This document shows positions 43,961 through 56,789 of a stretch of DNA of 64,000 bases, piece after piece. How positions within the stretch are numbered: the first letter of the stretch is position 1; each line of letters begins with the position of its first letter. The stretch is from positions 40,773,493 through 40,837,492 of the forward strand of contig OX419759.1 in NCBI GenBank assembly GCA_948567375.1. The letters are read 5' to 3'. The stretch comes from Lunularia cruciata. Taxonomy: Eukaryota > Streptophyta > Marchantiopsida > Lunulariales > Lunulariaceae. The translations under genes were made by a program, and so were the position numbers. The notes below the pieces were generated by a model. The model saw only the letters and a list, made by a program, of their open reading frames with translations, was not told the origin of the DNA and made no database searches.

Positions 43961-45497
43961 ACTAATCTGATCCAATGTCTACATCTACTTTGGCTTCTAA
44001 ACGTGATGTAACTATAATTGTCTCTTGCACTTTCGGTTCATCTACTACCACTATTTCTTCTTCTATTTCTATCATATCTTTAGTTTGAACTACAATTGAA
44101 GTCATGGATATCCTAATGATGTCTTCTTTTCCTATTATTACTTCCTCATATACCTTTGGTAATTCACCCAAAGTCACCTGCTTCCAATGTTTGAGTACCT
44201 TGGATTGAGTCACCATCAACCTAAGGCAAAGTAACTTCTATATCCAAAGTTATTATGCATCTACTCCAAAAACTTCAAATGCTTGCAACTTTGTCTAAAG
44301 ACCTCCAAACTCTATGATTCTGGTGGCAATGGAAATCCCTAAAAGAACCACTTCCAACAAGATATAGCAAACATGATTTGGACATGTTATCACTGAGATA
44401 CGGGACCCACAACAATTTTGACCTCCAACTTTCATTCTAATGCAAAGTATCCTCAGATCTGATTGTGTCTCCTCCCGAACCAAGGTAACTTGAATTGGAT
44501 AACTTTTTCACCCTTGGATTGGATTTTACATTAGTGGATTTGATTTCTTCTTCTACTATTCCTACTTGGACTTATATAGACTTAACCTACTTACTAACTC
44601 TTTTTCTAACTCTTTCCATTTCTAATAATTAACTTTACTCTCAATTCTACCAAAAACAAAAAATGTGTACCACACTAAAGACAATCTATATGTCTTCCTC
44701 ACTCCACTCTTTTTGGGTTACCTCTTAGGTTGCCACTCTTATGATTTCTACTTCTAATCTCATGTACCATCAAGGATGAACTAAGATCACAATTCTAGAG
44801 CAAGAAGGTTAGGTGCTTGCTTTGGAGGAATTCATTTCTAATATGTAGTGCACATTTATTCATTTTTGTAGCAATAAATCACTATTGGGACTTTATCATA
44901 GTTCTTTGCACTTTTACCATGTTGGTTTTTGATAGAATCGATTAGCACAAATATTGTTTACTCCAAAGAATTCTAAGTATCTACTCTCTTTGAATTATAC
45001 TCAAAGATTTCCTTTGCTAAAGATAGACTTGTTTGTATGAAATTTCTAGTAGAATAAAAAATTACCCATTCTCCACTCTCAATATTATATTCAAGGATCT
45101 TAAGGCAACAATCCTCAATAGGTGCACAAATTTTATCCACACATGAGAACTCCTAAGGAGTTTCCAATGATTCTTGGTAGGGGGTTTTTACTTGCACATG
45201 GTGAGAGAGTTTGACTGTGCAATATGGTCTTTGGTATTGAAACTCTTTGTGTAAAGAGTCTTTATACCCTCCCTCTTTGATCTGGTATGTTCTTTGTACT
45301 TGACAGTTTCTTTGTAGTGTCATTCTTTGAACCATTGCCATGTAAGGAAATGGATCCAATGAATCTCCATACACAAAGGTTTCTTCCTCCAAATATGAAA
45401 GGAAGATCCCTCATCTTGACATAAAGAACAAGAATTTTTTCTGCAAAATTTGAAAAATATGGGTATTAAAGTCCATAGATTCCATCTATCCCATTCT
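43961..45497 (-). pseudogene. Decayed internal region downstream of LTR E2, family unknown
   Basis: On the minus strand, the first codons after the LTR (QEWDRWNLWT) resemble the start of gag in A and E1. After that the sequence departs from A. From 45392 to about 44885 one frame continues with only three stops in about 170 codons (segments CVDKICAPIEDCCLKILEY, GEWVIFYSTRNF, SLAKEIFEYNSKRVD). A Glu/Ile/Val-rich frame follows at 44219-43962. I do not recognise the protein. Low stop density suggests real coding origin. Confidence 0.35.
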
Positions 45498-45511
45498 TGC
45501 TGTAATAATGA

Positions 45512-45829
45512 TGTAACAATATGAGGAGAGAAATAAGAGAATTGACTATCAAACTCAAAACTCTCAATTGAGTTAAAGTCCAAATGCTTGAGTTGAGCTT
45601 AGGCATTGGTATTTATAAGGATAGGTAAGCTCAAAACATGACTCTTCAAGAAGGTTCCAAAGAAGGTTCCTTAAAGAAGCTATCTTACTTACAAGCTACT
45701 TAATCCTTTGGAAGTTTCTAGAAGCTTCTCACTAATAATCTTCTTGAATGCATCTAGAACATTCCAAATGTATGCTAGTTCTTTTTCCTTTTAGCTCTAA
45801 TTGCCTTGTGCTAACTATATATTATTACA
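45512..45829 (-). repeat. A-family 5' LTR (E2)
   Basis: Plus-sense edges TGTAACAATATG and TATATTATTACA give inverted ends. It contains GAGGAGAGAAATAAGAGAAT and AAGCTTCTCACTAATAATC, as in the other copies. A degraded primer site is at 45498-45511. Five bases outside are TAGAG; no matching copy was found. Confidence 0.65.
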
Positions 45830-47639
45830 TAGAGTATTTAAGAGTGAGTTTAAATGAAAGATGTTCCATGCTTTTGATCTACCTCTCCCAAACTCTTTTT
45901 TCCTCAAGATATAGATTTTGCGCTATGATCACTTTTGGGCTTGGATGATAGCTAATTTTGGTTCTTTGTCCATGGCATTGATGATGGAGAATCTGGATTT
46001 AATCATCCTTCTTGTACTTATTTATGTGCAAGTTTAGCATTTAACCATTTACATCCTTTTATGAAAGTAGATGCACCAAAAATCTTGCTCAAGGCTTTAG
46101 CAATGGAGTTGGGAGGTCAACGTGTCAAAAAGGAGGAATTGCAAAGTGTCCAAAGTATAGAGAATTGGTTCCCACTAAATTAGGACTAGGGTTTTTTACG
46201 TTCAAGGGAGTTCTAGAGGCTTATTTAAGAAGAAAAGAACACCATTGGAAAGAGAAATAGACAAACTATGATTTGAAATAAAAATTGTAAGATTTGAGAG
46301 ATAAGCTCTTAAGATGTGATTGATTGGAGAAGGAGGTTTAACTTGTACCTAGGTGCACAATTGGAGGAATCAAGGAGTTGCACAAAACTTTTTAATTTTG
46401 CTAGAGAGTAGATAGAATTTTGATGGCTTAGAACCCAAGAAATAAGGCATTTGGAGCAATTTTGAAACTATTATGGAAAATTGAAGTTTGACTAATTGAA
46501 ATCTAGGTGGTTTGAATTGAGATAATAATTAAGTATGGGATTCAAATCACATATTAAGCTTCAATTTGAATAAACCTATAGAATTTTTCAGAATTTTTGG
46601 TGGCTTAATCTTGTAACTTTGTGTCAAATTTAATGTGATTTATTTTGATAGATAATTCATGTCTTAGATCAAGTATACTTGGATCTATATAGCTCAAAAG
46701 TTCACACAATTTGAGGATTGATCTATATCTATGAAATGGTTTTGAATTTAGATCCTAAACTTCACATATGATTAGATAAGGGTATGAAAAACTACTAAGT
46801 AAATTTGGTTGGCTTAGGGTTTACAAGTAGTGAGACATGGTGAATCAAGCCTCAATAAAAAATAGTATCATAAAATATATATATCTATAGTTTTATCTTC
46901 AACTATAATTGATTAAAAAAATTCCTATTTTTGAGATCATGGTTGAAAGAGTAGTATCTTGATGCAATGTTTTCTACACTTACAAGAATGCTTGGGCCAA
47001 AAAATCTAGCAAAGAATTGAATGTAACCTTGATTAGGGTTTTAAATTAGGGTTTGAAAAACAAAAATCAAGGTAAATTCAAGGCATTGTCACAAGAGCTA
47101 TAGTGGTCTAATTGGAGGTTGCTACATATTATTGTAAAGCTTACCTTGTAGGCTAACCATACAATCCTTGAGTTGTGCCAAAGAGAAGAATTTGTCTTAA
47201 TCTTAGTCTTGTTGTTATTTCCAAAATAAAAGGCATAAAAATTCCATATTTGGATTATAACCATATAGTCCTTGAATTCAAGCCTAAGAGAAGAATTTAT
47301 TTATTTTATCTTGTCTTGGTGTTATTTCCATAATAAAAGGCATAGAACTTCCCTTTTTGGAGTATGTGTTGAAGTAGCTCTAGGAGTACATGTTAGAAGA
47401 AGCTCTTGGAGACAACAAGGATACTATGTTTGGATTATCTCTATGCTTTGCACTCCTAATATATGTTTAGAAGGTTTTGATTGGTGTGTGAGTGTTGTGC
47501 TTAAGTTACTTTATTTTAGGTGTGTTTTTTATTTGTCCTTGGAAATGCTAGGAGTGATGACCAAAAAATCAAGATTATGTGTTGTGATGCACAATTAGGA
47601 TGCACTTTTCCCCTACCCAACAGAAAGAATATTGGAAAT
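45830..47639. other. Low-copy or degraded sequence with a tandem duplication
   Basis: No gene recognised. About 47150-47250 and 47253-47355 form a tandem duplication of about 100 bases (both contain AAGAGAAGAATTT and AAAATAAAAGGCATA or ATAATAAAAGGCATA). Confidence 0.4.
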
Positions 47640-48504
47640 AAGAGTAGTAGGTTCTTTGGGAATACAAGTATGCACAAATTATTAATGTAAGTCTAGATAC
47701 AACCTCTTGTCCTTAAATTCCACAACTTGGCATCGTATGTGTTCTTAGACAAAACAAAGTATAGTAAGATATTGTCCACTTGTGCTTGATGAGCTTGCAA
47801 GTTTTGTGAAAATCTTTGTTGAGACTACATTGTACTTGGCTAATTACATAACTTCTTCCCAATGTTTAGGTTTCCTATATGGTTACTTCCAACTTAGTCT
47901 ATTGATCTTGTGCATTCCACGTAGCATATCACTAATCAAAATCTCTCTATTTTTGCACCCTTAAAGTCTACTCACATGAAGATTGGGACAACAAATACTC
48001 AGACTACTCAAAATTGGTACCACAAATTTTCCACTCCTAATTGACTCAAAGCCAAAAGGATCCATCTAGAAAATTTTCAGTTTCAAAATAGCATTCACAA
48101 TCAAACAAAATTTTTTATTGGGAAACTCTCTCATTCAAATGCCTTAGGTTTTGGAAATTGAACTTGATCTTCTTCTTCTTCTTCTCAAAAGGCTACTCTC
48201 TCCATTTCCTCATGTTCTTAATGGTCACTACTTCTCTCTTTCAATAATCAAGTAAGATGCTCAATTTTCTGTTGCATAGAAATGGTAACTTTAGGCATTC
48301 TTATGTTCATTTCCATTATTATTGCTCTACCAAACTACATACTCAAAAATATACATTTAAGTTATTGTGTAGTTGTAACATGTCCACCACCATACATAAG
48401 CAATGAATTTTTAGAAATGATGTTTTGGTAATACATCCATATAAAAATCCCAATGGTTTGGTGGAAATTAATTTGGTGGTCCATACATTCTATCTATCTT
48501 ATTC
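47640..48504 (-). pseudogene. gag remnant of A-family element E1
   Basis: On the minus strand the codons after the primer site (IRWIECMDHQINF) match the start of gag in element A (IGWMESMDHQINFF). Further fragments such as EEMERVAF and VQFPKPKAFE near 48230-48130 match the A gag near 27540-27490. No further pol sequence follows below 47640. A (CTT) repeat lies near 48168-48186. Confidence 0.5.
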
Positions 48505-48519
48505 TTGTTTTGAAACTAA
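48505..48519 (-). other. Primer binding site remnant of E1
   Basis: Minus strand TTAGTTTCAAAACAA, two changes from the site of element A. Confidence 0.5.
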
Positions 48520-48869
48520 TGTAATAGACCAATGAAAGAAATAAGAGAATAGAAGATCCACTTAAAATACTCAATAGATGGAAACTCCAAATCTTGAGCT
48601 CAACTTGGGCTTTGGTATTTCTAGTGAAACTTAGTACAAGACTGCATAACAACCTTCCAAAATAATTTCCTTCTAGAGTATCAAAGAAGTAATCTTTCTT
48701 GGAGTACAAGTTAAGTTAGTTGTTTACTTAACATACTAGGTACTTAATTCTTTGGAAGTTTCTAGGAGCTTCTTGGATATTTCTAGGGAGTTCTTAGATT
48801 TCTTAGATATATGTTAGTTTTAACTTCCTTTAAACTATACTTAGGTTTTGCTAGCTTGATATTATTACA
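48520..48869 (-). repeat. A-family 5' LTR (E1)
   Basis: 350 bases with clean inverted ends (plus sense TGTAAT at the left, ATTACA at the right). Contains the family blocks GAAATAAGAGAATAGAAGA and TTGGGCTTTGGTATTT. The outside five bases are CTTAC. Confidence 0.7.
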
Positions 48870-50414
48870 CTTACCATAAAACGAATAACACTTATTTAAG
48901 AACAAGAATGAAAGATTATTTCATTGCTAGATGACATACATTTTGCTATAATTTACATTCTGTATGCAAAAGTATGATGAAAAAAAGTCTTTCAGAAACA
49001 AAAGCACTTTCATTATAATTGAATCGCAACTTTGGATTGAGATATCAAAATATCAATACTCATATCACATTTTAGCGCTTACTTTCTATTGCAAAAGTTA
49101 GTATACTTTTGTTGATATCATGTTTTAACTTTTAGTTTGTGCATAAGGGCCTAATCTTAAAGACTTTGTTTGATCTCAACTAAGGAAGGAATATTCCTAT
49201 AACAATTTCACCTACTCTTCAGTATTAATTATGTGTAATAAATACCTCAATTGACTCTGTTTTCTTGCTACGACATTAAAGTTTCGAGGTAACGTGTTTT
49301 GGCTTAATGTATATAAAAGGTCTCAAGGTTAAGCTAATATTTTCTTTCTCATTACCTTATTATCTTGGGTAGAGAACTAGGCATAAAAGAGTTTTTTCTT
49401 TAATGTGGAAACTACCTTGCTTTGCTTAATTTGGAAGGTTATATAGAATTAGACCAGAAATTATATATTTACCTTTTGATAGCATACTGACCATATGGTC
49501 CAGAAAACCACAAATTTAGGTGGTGAGTTGCATGCAATAAGTACTCCTTGTAGAATAGTACCCAATCAATTTGTATGGTGTATGTAATCACTGCATCTCC
49601 AATACCATCAATTGTGTTGGTTGCGGAGCTCCCGAATGCTTTGGTGGTAAAGATTATTCATTACACCATTAGGCAAGTTACATTACAGTTAGGCAGGTTA
49701 TGAGCATCAGGCAGGTTACGAGTATTGAAGCCCACACTCAAGAGAAGAAAGAGGATGAGAAAGAAGTAGAAGTAGAAGATGATGATTAGCTCACTAGATA
49801 ATACATTCTATAAAATAGGTAAAAATAATGATGCATTAGGGGGTTTCAGATACAACTTTACGGAATGTGTGAAAAATCTGTATGGGCCACTCGAAAAGAA
49901 CATTCAGGTAGATTATGGAGTTCCGAGTCCAAGTCTTTTATTTTTAAGAAACTCCATAACTGGGAGTTCTTAGTAAACAAGGGATATTGAGTTTGCACCG
50001 CAACCCAATGAAGCATTTTATTTGAATTTTGTTTAAATGGTTCAAGAGGGAATACAAGGAAATTGCTGGAAGGCATACAGAGGTGCTCTAGGGTGCATGG
50101 CTTTCCATTTCAGTCTGAACGGTGTTGATTTTTCAAATATAGTCTTCCAAGTCTCGTGGTAATCCAATTTGTTATACACATTACCTACTTGGTCTAATAT
50201 TTATCTTATTAAGGTACATTTAAACATCCATAAGTGTGAATCTGATTTTTTGAAATGAACGTAAGTAACAGTAATTTTCCTATAGGGAAATTATGGGAGT
50301 TCTTTTATTAGCTCATTCACATGTTACAAAGTTCACCAAAAAGTATTATGAAGTTTGTTATTTATCCCATAGAAATTTGTTAAAACTATTTTTGAAACTC
50401 TCTATTTCAAATAA
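48870..50414. other. Low-copy sequence, no gene recognised
   Basis: A short repeat AGGCARGTTA occurs three times near 49670-49720. Near 49740-49788 an acidic run (EKKEDEKEVEVEDDD then stop) could be a chance or a relic exon. A similar AAGAAGTAGAAGATGATG word returns near 50910. Confidence 0.35.
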
Positions 50415-50530
50415 AGATCTTTTTCAATTGCATAGAAACCAGTAAGGAAATTTATGCATAGAATATTTGAATTAGTAAATATTCTACCCATAAATTTCCC
50501 TACTGATTTCTATGCAATTGAAAAAGATCT
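50415..50530. repeat. Near-perfect 54-base inverted repeat (hairpin)
   Basis: The left arm 50415-50468 and the right arm 50477-50530 are reverse complements with four mismatches, separated by an 8-base loop. Both outer ends read AGATCT. The RNA would fold into a long stem, like a young microRNA precursor or a small foldback element. No terminal duplication was identified. Confidence 0.8.
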
Positions 50531-52689
50531 ACCCATAAATCCGTAAATCTGTTATGGGAAACAAAAATCTAATCCATAAAAGTTTTCAGATTTCGACGTT
50601 TTGTATGAAGATCTTAATCTATACATTCTCTCGTCCATGTGTATCATTGACATTCCTTTTTCCTTTGACAGACCCCATATCAAATTTGTCATATGGTTCG
50701 TTTAATTTATCTTGTATATCCTCTTTGGAATCCAGGTTGTAATATGATCAGGTAATTTTAAGATCTGAAAGCTCTAGAGGCTTTCATCACCATGTAATTT
50801 TTTGATGGGAATCCTACTGGTAAAGCTATGGCACCCATAGATGCGACATAGAAATCTGTCAAGTCCAGATTTGAAACCGGCTATTTACTAGAAGAAATTG
50901 GAGGATAACAAAGAAGTAGAAGATGATGCATAGCTTACTAGATAGAATAGAATTTAAAATGGAAAAAATCATAATACATTTACTAGAAGAGATTGAAGGC
51001 TGACAAAGAAGTACAAGATGATGCTTAGCTCATAAGATAAAATACTATGTAAATATTTGAAGATAATGACACGATTACTAGAGGAGCTGAGAGCTATGTA
51101 TACGAAACGATATATATGTAGATTTATATTAGGAATATCATATCTTTCATTTTTTAATGCTATTATAGAGTAGGAGACTTTGAACTTTTCTATGCAACCT
51201 TTTTATATATCTTCGTAAAATTTTATTAAACATAAAATATTCTGTTTTATTTTGAAAATATATTTTCAGGTAAAAATTAAGATATATCACTTATACTTTC
51301 AATATATCAAAAGTTGCCATCACATTTGTCTCGCTATCTACACCTTTATATTATTGACACGCGCGCATAACTTTCATACATGGTAGAATAGTTTGGCGTT
51401 AAACTCTCCTACTTTTATGTATTATTCGCCGTCAGATGTCAAAAGTATAACGACTTGAATACGACTATCTTTGAGCCCACAGGATATGTAGAGTTATGGA
51501 TGATATTTTCTGAAGGATATATTTTATTATTTCTCACCGTTTGCCGTCCGTGCCCATCCTTTGTTCTCTTTTCTCGGTGCATTTATCCATCTAAATGGTG
51601 GGGTTGATATCATCTCTTGATAAGGAGCCATTCCATCCTCCTTTCCTTTCCTTTGGGGTCGTTGTTGGATTTGGAGAAAGGTTAAATCGATACTATTTTT
51701 GGAAAATTTGCGGTGGATCGAATCATCGAACTTTTACTGAAATCGCTGCAGTGGCGTCTTGTAAGATTGAATTGCTCTCTCCACGGTTCTACTACTGATA
51801 CGCGCTAGTTATCAATCTTATGATGCTCTTCTATCTTTCTCCGTGCGTACAGTATAGCCGGCAGGAAGCATGCGAAGACCTTAGTACAAACAGTTGGATT
51901 CAATACCTCTTCTTTCCGGTAGGACAAGGTTCGGGGAAGTAAATGGAGAATGTCATATTCCTTGACATGAACCCCTACCATTAATGGTTGACTCCTGATC
52001 ACACTAATCTTGGTTGTGACTTCGATAGTAGAGTCAGGAGTTTGAGAAGGGTGTGGAGACGGGAGTGATGTGAGAAAGAAAGATATATATTAGGGGTTTC
52101 AAAATTAGGTTTGACAGATGTCTACAGGATAAATATCAAACTTTAGTGATTATTAGTGAATTCGGTAAGAAAATGAGGTGTTAATAAATGAACGCTTCAT
52201 AAATTATTATATGGTATATCATGTACATGCAATATGCATTCATTTATAAAAATCAGACGTTATACTATGGATGTTTAGGAGTTCTGTAGTGAAATAAATA
52301 ACTGTCAAAAGAGATGATGTGGTTTTTTGAGAGAGTTGTTATGTTTTTTTGTGGATGCTTCTTAGAGTGAGATTTATGAAATTTTTTGGCGGATACAAAA
52401 TGCAGCTCTCAACTATTCAAATTCAAATTCAAATTCACCATCTGCAAATGCGAATGTTGTGCAAATGCTCTTGTCAATAGACTAAACCGGTGGGTTTTGT
52501 AGTTTTGCATTGGTGTGTTGGTTCATATCCATATATATTAGTGTGATGAGGGAGATAGCACAAGTTATGGAAAATGATTTGCATCATCTTACGGCAACCA
52601 AGAAATTAATTGAAGATCAAGGAATTTACTCCAAAAGTGCAATAAAAATTTAGCAAAAACCTGATTACAATTTAGTCTCACATCTGGAT
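50531..52689. other. Low-copy sequence with a degenerate tandem repeat
   Basis: Units starting TTTACTAGAAGA-like at about 50886 and 50981, with a third partial unit near 51077, form an imperfect repeat of about 95 bases. A frame of 67 codons at 51595-51798 matches nothing known. A TTCAAA repeat lies near 52413-52435. Confidence 0.4.
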
Positions 52690-52915
52690 GTAAAATCAAC
52701 TTGCACTATCAAGCAACTACCCGCGGCAACGAGCGTCTACCAGCGGCAACCAACGTCAACCAGCGGCAACGAGCGTGTATGGGCACCAATGAGCATGTAC
52801 GGGCCCCAACGAGCTTTGAGCTTTGAGCGCCATCGAGTGGCTGCGGGCGGCTATGGGCAGCGACAAGCAATGACGAGCAACAACGAGCAGCGACAAGAAA
52901 AATACCATTTAATCC
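52690..52915. repeat. GC-rich degenerate minisatellite
   Basis: Imperfect repeats of GCGGCAACGAGCGT, CCAGCGGCAAC and GCAGCGACAAGCAA type stand out from AT-rich flanks. Confidence 0.65.
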
Positions 52916-52959
52916 TAAATTAACATATTAAATCCCATATAAATCGTGTTCCGGCTTGT

Positions 52960-53113
52960 CTAGTGCATAAATTTGTTAACTTTTGATTACCATGGGTATT
53001 CTCTAACATCATGGATGCTCCCTTTGGTGGCCTCGGTCATCTAGTGCATAAATTTCTCAACTTTTGATTACCATGGGTGTTCTCAAACATCATGGATGCT
53101 CCCTTTGGTGGCC
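52960..53113. repeat. 81-base tandem duplication
   Basis: Two near-identical units start CTAGTGCATAAATTT at 52960 and 53041 and end GCTCCCTTTGGTGGCC. Confidence 0.85.
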
Positions 53114-53271
53114 GCCACTTTCACTCTAACCCTAATACGTAATCAATGCACTACGGAGTGATAACGGAAAATTCCTTATTCCTTATTTTCTACGAACCAC
53201 CCCATATGGAGTGCGCTAATAATAAGGAACTTGGCCCGAACTCCGTAACTATACCTTTTCTACCTCCCTGT

Positions 53272-53390
53272 CACACACCGTACCCATTTAGTCAACGCTT
53301 CGTAACTATTTATATGAAAACTTATGACACACACCGTACCCATTTAGTCAACACTTCATAACTATCTATATGAAAAGTTACGAAACTTTG
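53272..53390. repeat. 56-base tandem duplication
   Basis: Two units starting CACACACCGTACCC at 53272 and 53328, each containing TTTAGTCAACRCTTC and TATATGAAAA. Confidence 0.85.
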
Positions 53391-53900
53391 TATAACTATT
53401 TCTGAAACCCCCTATTATCTGATGTTTTCCAAAAGACAATAAAGGAGTGAATAATTTATTTTGTTTTATTTTTAGTTTAAATTTTATTGGTATTTAGATT
53501 AAATATTATAGAATATTGAACATGAAATTATGAATGATTTGAAAAATTTTTGTTAAGAATATAGAATGATTACTATACATTGAAAATGATAAATTTAGGA
53601 TCTTTTTATTTTTAATTTACTTTAATTATAATTTAATTAAAAATTTGGAATATGAATTCAAAATTCAAAATTTTAAACTTATTTTATTTTTTCATATTAA
53701 TTGAAATATTAAAAATTATAATTTTATAAATATATTAAGATATAAACAAGAATATTATGTATGTAACATTCATATTATTCTTATATAAAATTAATTTGAT
53801 CATATATAAAAATATTAAATATAATAAATCAAATATATCACACCGATATATGAAAAAAATTCTTTTATTAATAAAGAAAGAATCAAAAATAATTTTAAAA
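53391..53900. other. Very AT-rich sequence before element G
   Basis: Long A/T runs; no gene or known repeat seen. Ends TTTTAAAA at the left edge of the LTR of G. Confidence 0.5.
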
Positions 53901-54497
53901 TGAAATACCAATAACTAGATATATTATTAAAAAATCAAAATTAACTTAATAATATTTGGAAGGTTGTCATAGATGATAATCTAAATAGATTATATAAAGG
54001 TATCATAAAAAATTACTTCTACTAACAAGATAAGAGTCAAAAATATCTAAACTTTAGCGTTAATTTTGGAAGCCAACGAACAAATTAGACCTTAAAAATA
54101 TGTAGATTGAACCCCTTTACTCCAAGGGAAGAAAAGGTTGGCCTTCCCTCCCCTTGTTTGTTTCATCAAGAGCTTTCCAATGCTATCTCATCCACACGAT
54201 TTTAAGATTCATATAAGAAGATTCTTTAAGTATTTTCTTTGGTCAAAGCTTATTTGACCAACCAGATATGACGAGAACCAATATGTCACCCATACATACA
54301 ACTAATCTAAGGGTAGAGCTCACTACTATATCACCAATCCATGTATATGATCCAAAAGTGGAGCTTCCTTTGAGTGAATCCTCTTTACTATATAATAAAA
54401 ACTAGGTGCTCCTTTAGGGCATCGTAGTATTGAGTGTGAAGCTTGTGTGTTCTTCTCCTATGTTTCTCTTAAGGTCTTCTATCCTTGGAAGATTATA
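53901..54497 (+). repeat. 5' LTR of element G
   Basis: Starts TGAAATACCAATAAC (TGTAATACC in relatives) and ends before the primer site. 597 bases, with a TATA-like CTATATAATAAAAAC near 54388. Confidence 0.8.
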
Positions 54498-54510
54498 ATA
54501 GTATCAGAGC
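54498..54510 (+). other. Primer binding site of element G
   Basis: TAGTATCAGAGC, one change from the initiator Met tRNA complement TGGTATCAGAGC. Confidence 0.75.
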
Positions 54511-55080
54511 ATGTGTTTCAATCGAAGAGAGTAGATCACCCCTATTGGAGGAACATGTGCTACTAAGACCAAATAATTTTGGAGAAAGAAACCGTAGTGC
54601 AATTGATAGATTAGGAGTGTGTTAGAGAGAGGATGGGATGGAGGTTCCAAGAGGACAATATCTAACACTCTATTATTTGTTCCATATCAAGATTATGTAC
54701 ATCCAATGTGAGCATGTGACAATATATCTAGTTTTCTATTTCGGAGCAAAGTTCATGGATATATTGATGAACTCACCAAATTCGGTGATTTTGCCTATGG
54801 TGATCTACAAAAGAGAGTGGGATTTGAGGATCTATTGTTATGGATCTGAATATACCAAATCTTTTCCCTTTCAACACTCAAGTAGAAATCCATTATATGT
54901 TTAGACCAAAAGTAATGTTTAGTGATTTTGTAATCCATAATTTTGGTGAAGAATATTATGAATGAGTGATAGTCTCTGAAGTTACAATGGTAATCCCAAT
55001 AGTCAGTGCTCCCTCTCAAGTGATTGTATTAACACTATGTTGAGGTAAGAAGTAGCGATTGAGCAGTTGTTGTGTGTAGA
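54511..55080 (+). other. 5' leader of element G
   Basis: Matches the leader of B (20768-21290), including TTTAGACCAAAAGTAATGTTTAG near 54900, split by small changes. No coding region supported. Confidence 0.5.
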
Positions 55081-56105
55081 AATCATGGATCCTTTGTTGC
55101 AAGATTTGATGCAAGGAATGTAGGGAATGTTGAACAAGTTTTGGGAGATCAAGATGACCATGGAGGGATTACAAAGTCAAGTACATACCTTCAAGAATGA
55201 TCAAGTAATGCACAAAGGGGAGTCATCCCAAAATCCAATACCAATAACCAAAGTACATGGAGAATCACTCATGCCAATGATGTCAATCCGAGTCAACAAT
55301 GAGGCCACATTGTTACTATAAATGAAGAAGACTTGCAATATCAAGCCTTACAAGGGACAACATTCCATGAGAGAAATGGAAAATTGGATTTCAAGAATGA
55401 ATCAATATTTTTTATTGTTCAAGTTGAAATCACCAATCATTCCACAAGTGTATTTGCATATAGGTACTTAATTGATAAAGCACTCAAATGGTATGATGCT
55501 TGGGAACAATTGATATTGGCAAAAGGAAGAGAGGTCACTTGGATGGCCATGCAAGAAGGGCTATTGAAGAACTTCCAATCCGTGGATTCTGTGCAAATAG
55601 CCCAAACCAACCTATGGAGGTCCAAAGAAGAAGAATAGTATACAATAGTACATGGATCTAAAGGTTGCAATAATTAACATGAGTCTAGTAGAACCTATGG
55701 ACAAGTGTTAAAAGAGTGAATTCACCAAGAAGTAATGGTACAAAACCTCACACGGTGTTTGAAGCCATTGCTTGTATTCAAAGAATAGCAAGGGCACTTG
55801 GAGGAGGTGAAGGGTTAGTCTCAACTCAACATTATTGAGCTAAAACACAACACTTTGGTGGACCTGTTCTAATGGAATTGGGTAACATTTGGTTCCAAGA
55901 ATGAGAAGCATGACAACTCCAAGTAGAACAGCGACGGGTCAAAGGAGAGATAGGGTCCCACAAGGGGAAGAGACTCATGCAAAACAACATTGTTGTTACA
56001 ATTGTGGTCAAGTTGGGCAGCTAGCCATCAATTGTCGTACTCGTTTTCCTAGAGGCACTTGGCCTCCATACATGCAATCTTTGAATAACATGGAGAGATG
56101 AATTG
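55081..56105 (+). pseudogene. gag: gag of element G
   Basis: Frames 55127-55321 and 55333-55638 cover a coiled-coil start (FWEIKMTMEGLQSQVHTF) and the capsid (DKALKWYDAWEQL, VTWMAMQEGLLKNF). Frame 55889-56101 holds the zinc knuckle CYNCGQVGQLAINC at 55994-56035, where the His of CX2CX4HX4C is Gln. B keeps the His but has lost two Cys. Not functional. Confidence 0.75.
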
Positions 56106-56229
56106 AAGAGGAGGATGTAAAAATCACATAAAAAAAGCTAATAAATGTACCCATGGCCTTATTGGCTCAATGGAGAAGCAAAAAGTGAGGGAAAGAAGAG
56201 GACAAGTGCATAGATATTGAGTAAGACAA

Positions 56230-56550
56230 AATACATAATTGATTTTTGAAAATTTAGTCCTAGAAGACAATCAGGTGAACATATTGATAGACTCTAGAGC
56301 AAAAGATAATTTCTTATCTTGCTCTATTGCAATAAGGTTTGGGATGGATCTAGAGAAGGATGAGAATGAAGAAGTAGAATTACCTAATGGGCCGATAGAG
56401 AGGATTGAGTTTTTAACTAGAAAGGTAGTGCTCTCTAAAGGAGAGTACCAAGAAGGGATTGGGGCAAGTGATACAATTAGCTTGTTATGATATAATCTTA
56501 GGTATGCCGTGGATGGAGCACTACAACCCCATGGTTGATTGAAAGAAGAA
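56230..56550 (+). pseudogene. Protease of element G
   Basis: Frame 56239-56490 reads ILIDSRAKDNFLS, the aspartic protease loop with Gly changed to Arg. It is followed by LEKDENEEVELP and KGEYQEGIGASD, typical of the gypsy protease C-terminal half. Confidence 0.7.
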
Positions 56551-56789
56551 AGTAGTTAGAACTCCCAATGGAAAATCATTGGGATCTAAAGAGAAAGCAC
56601 ACATGCAAGAATTACTCCTATATGTCATAAGGACAACAACTATCTATAAGATAGATAGATGTTTCATGGGACTAAAAAGAGAAGTCTAGAGTGCATAACT
56701 TGATAGATAAGTTCTTGAGAAATTGAAAGATGTGGTCAATTAGTTTCAAGGTGTCTTCTTGGATGACTTACCCTCAAGATTACCATTTA

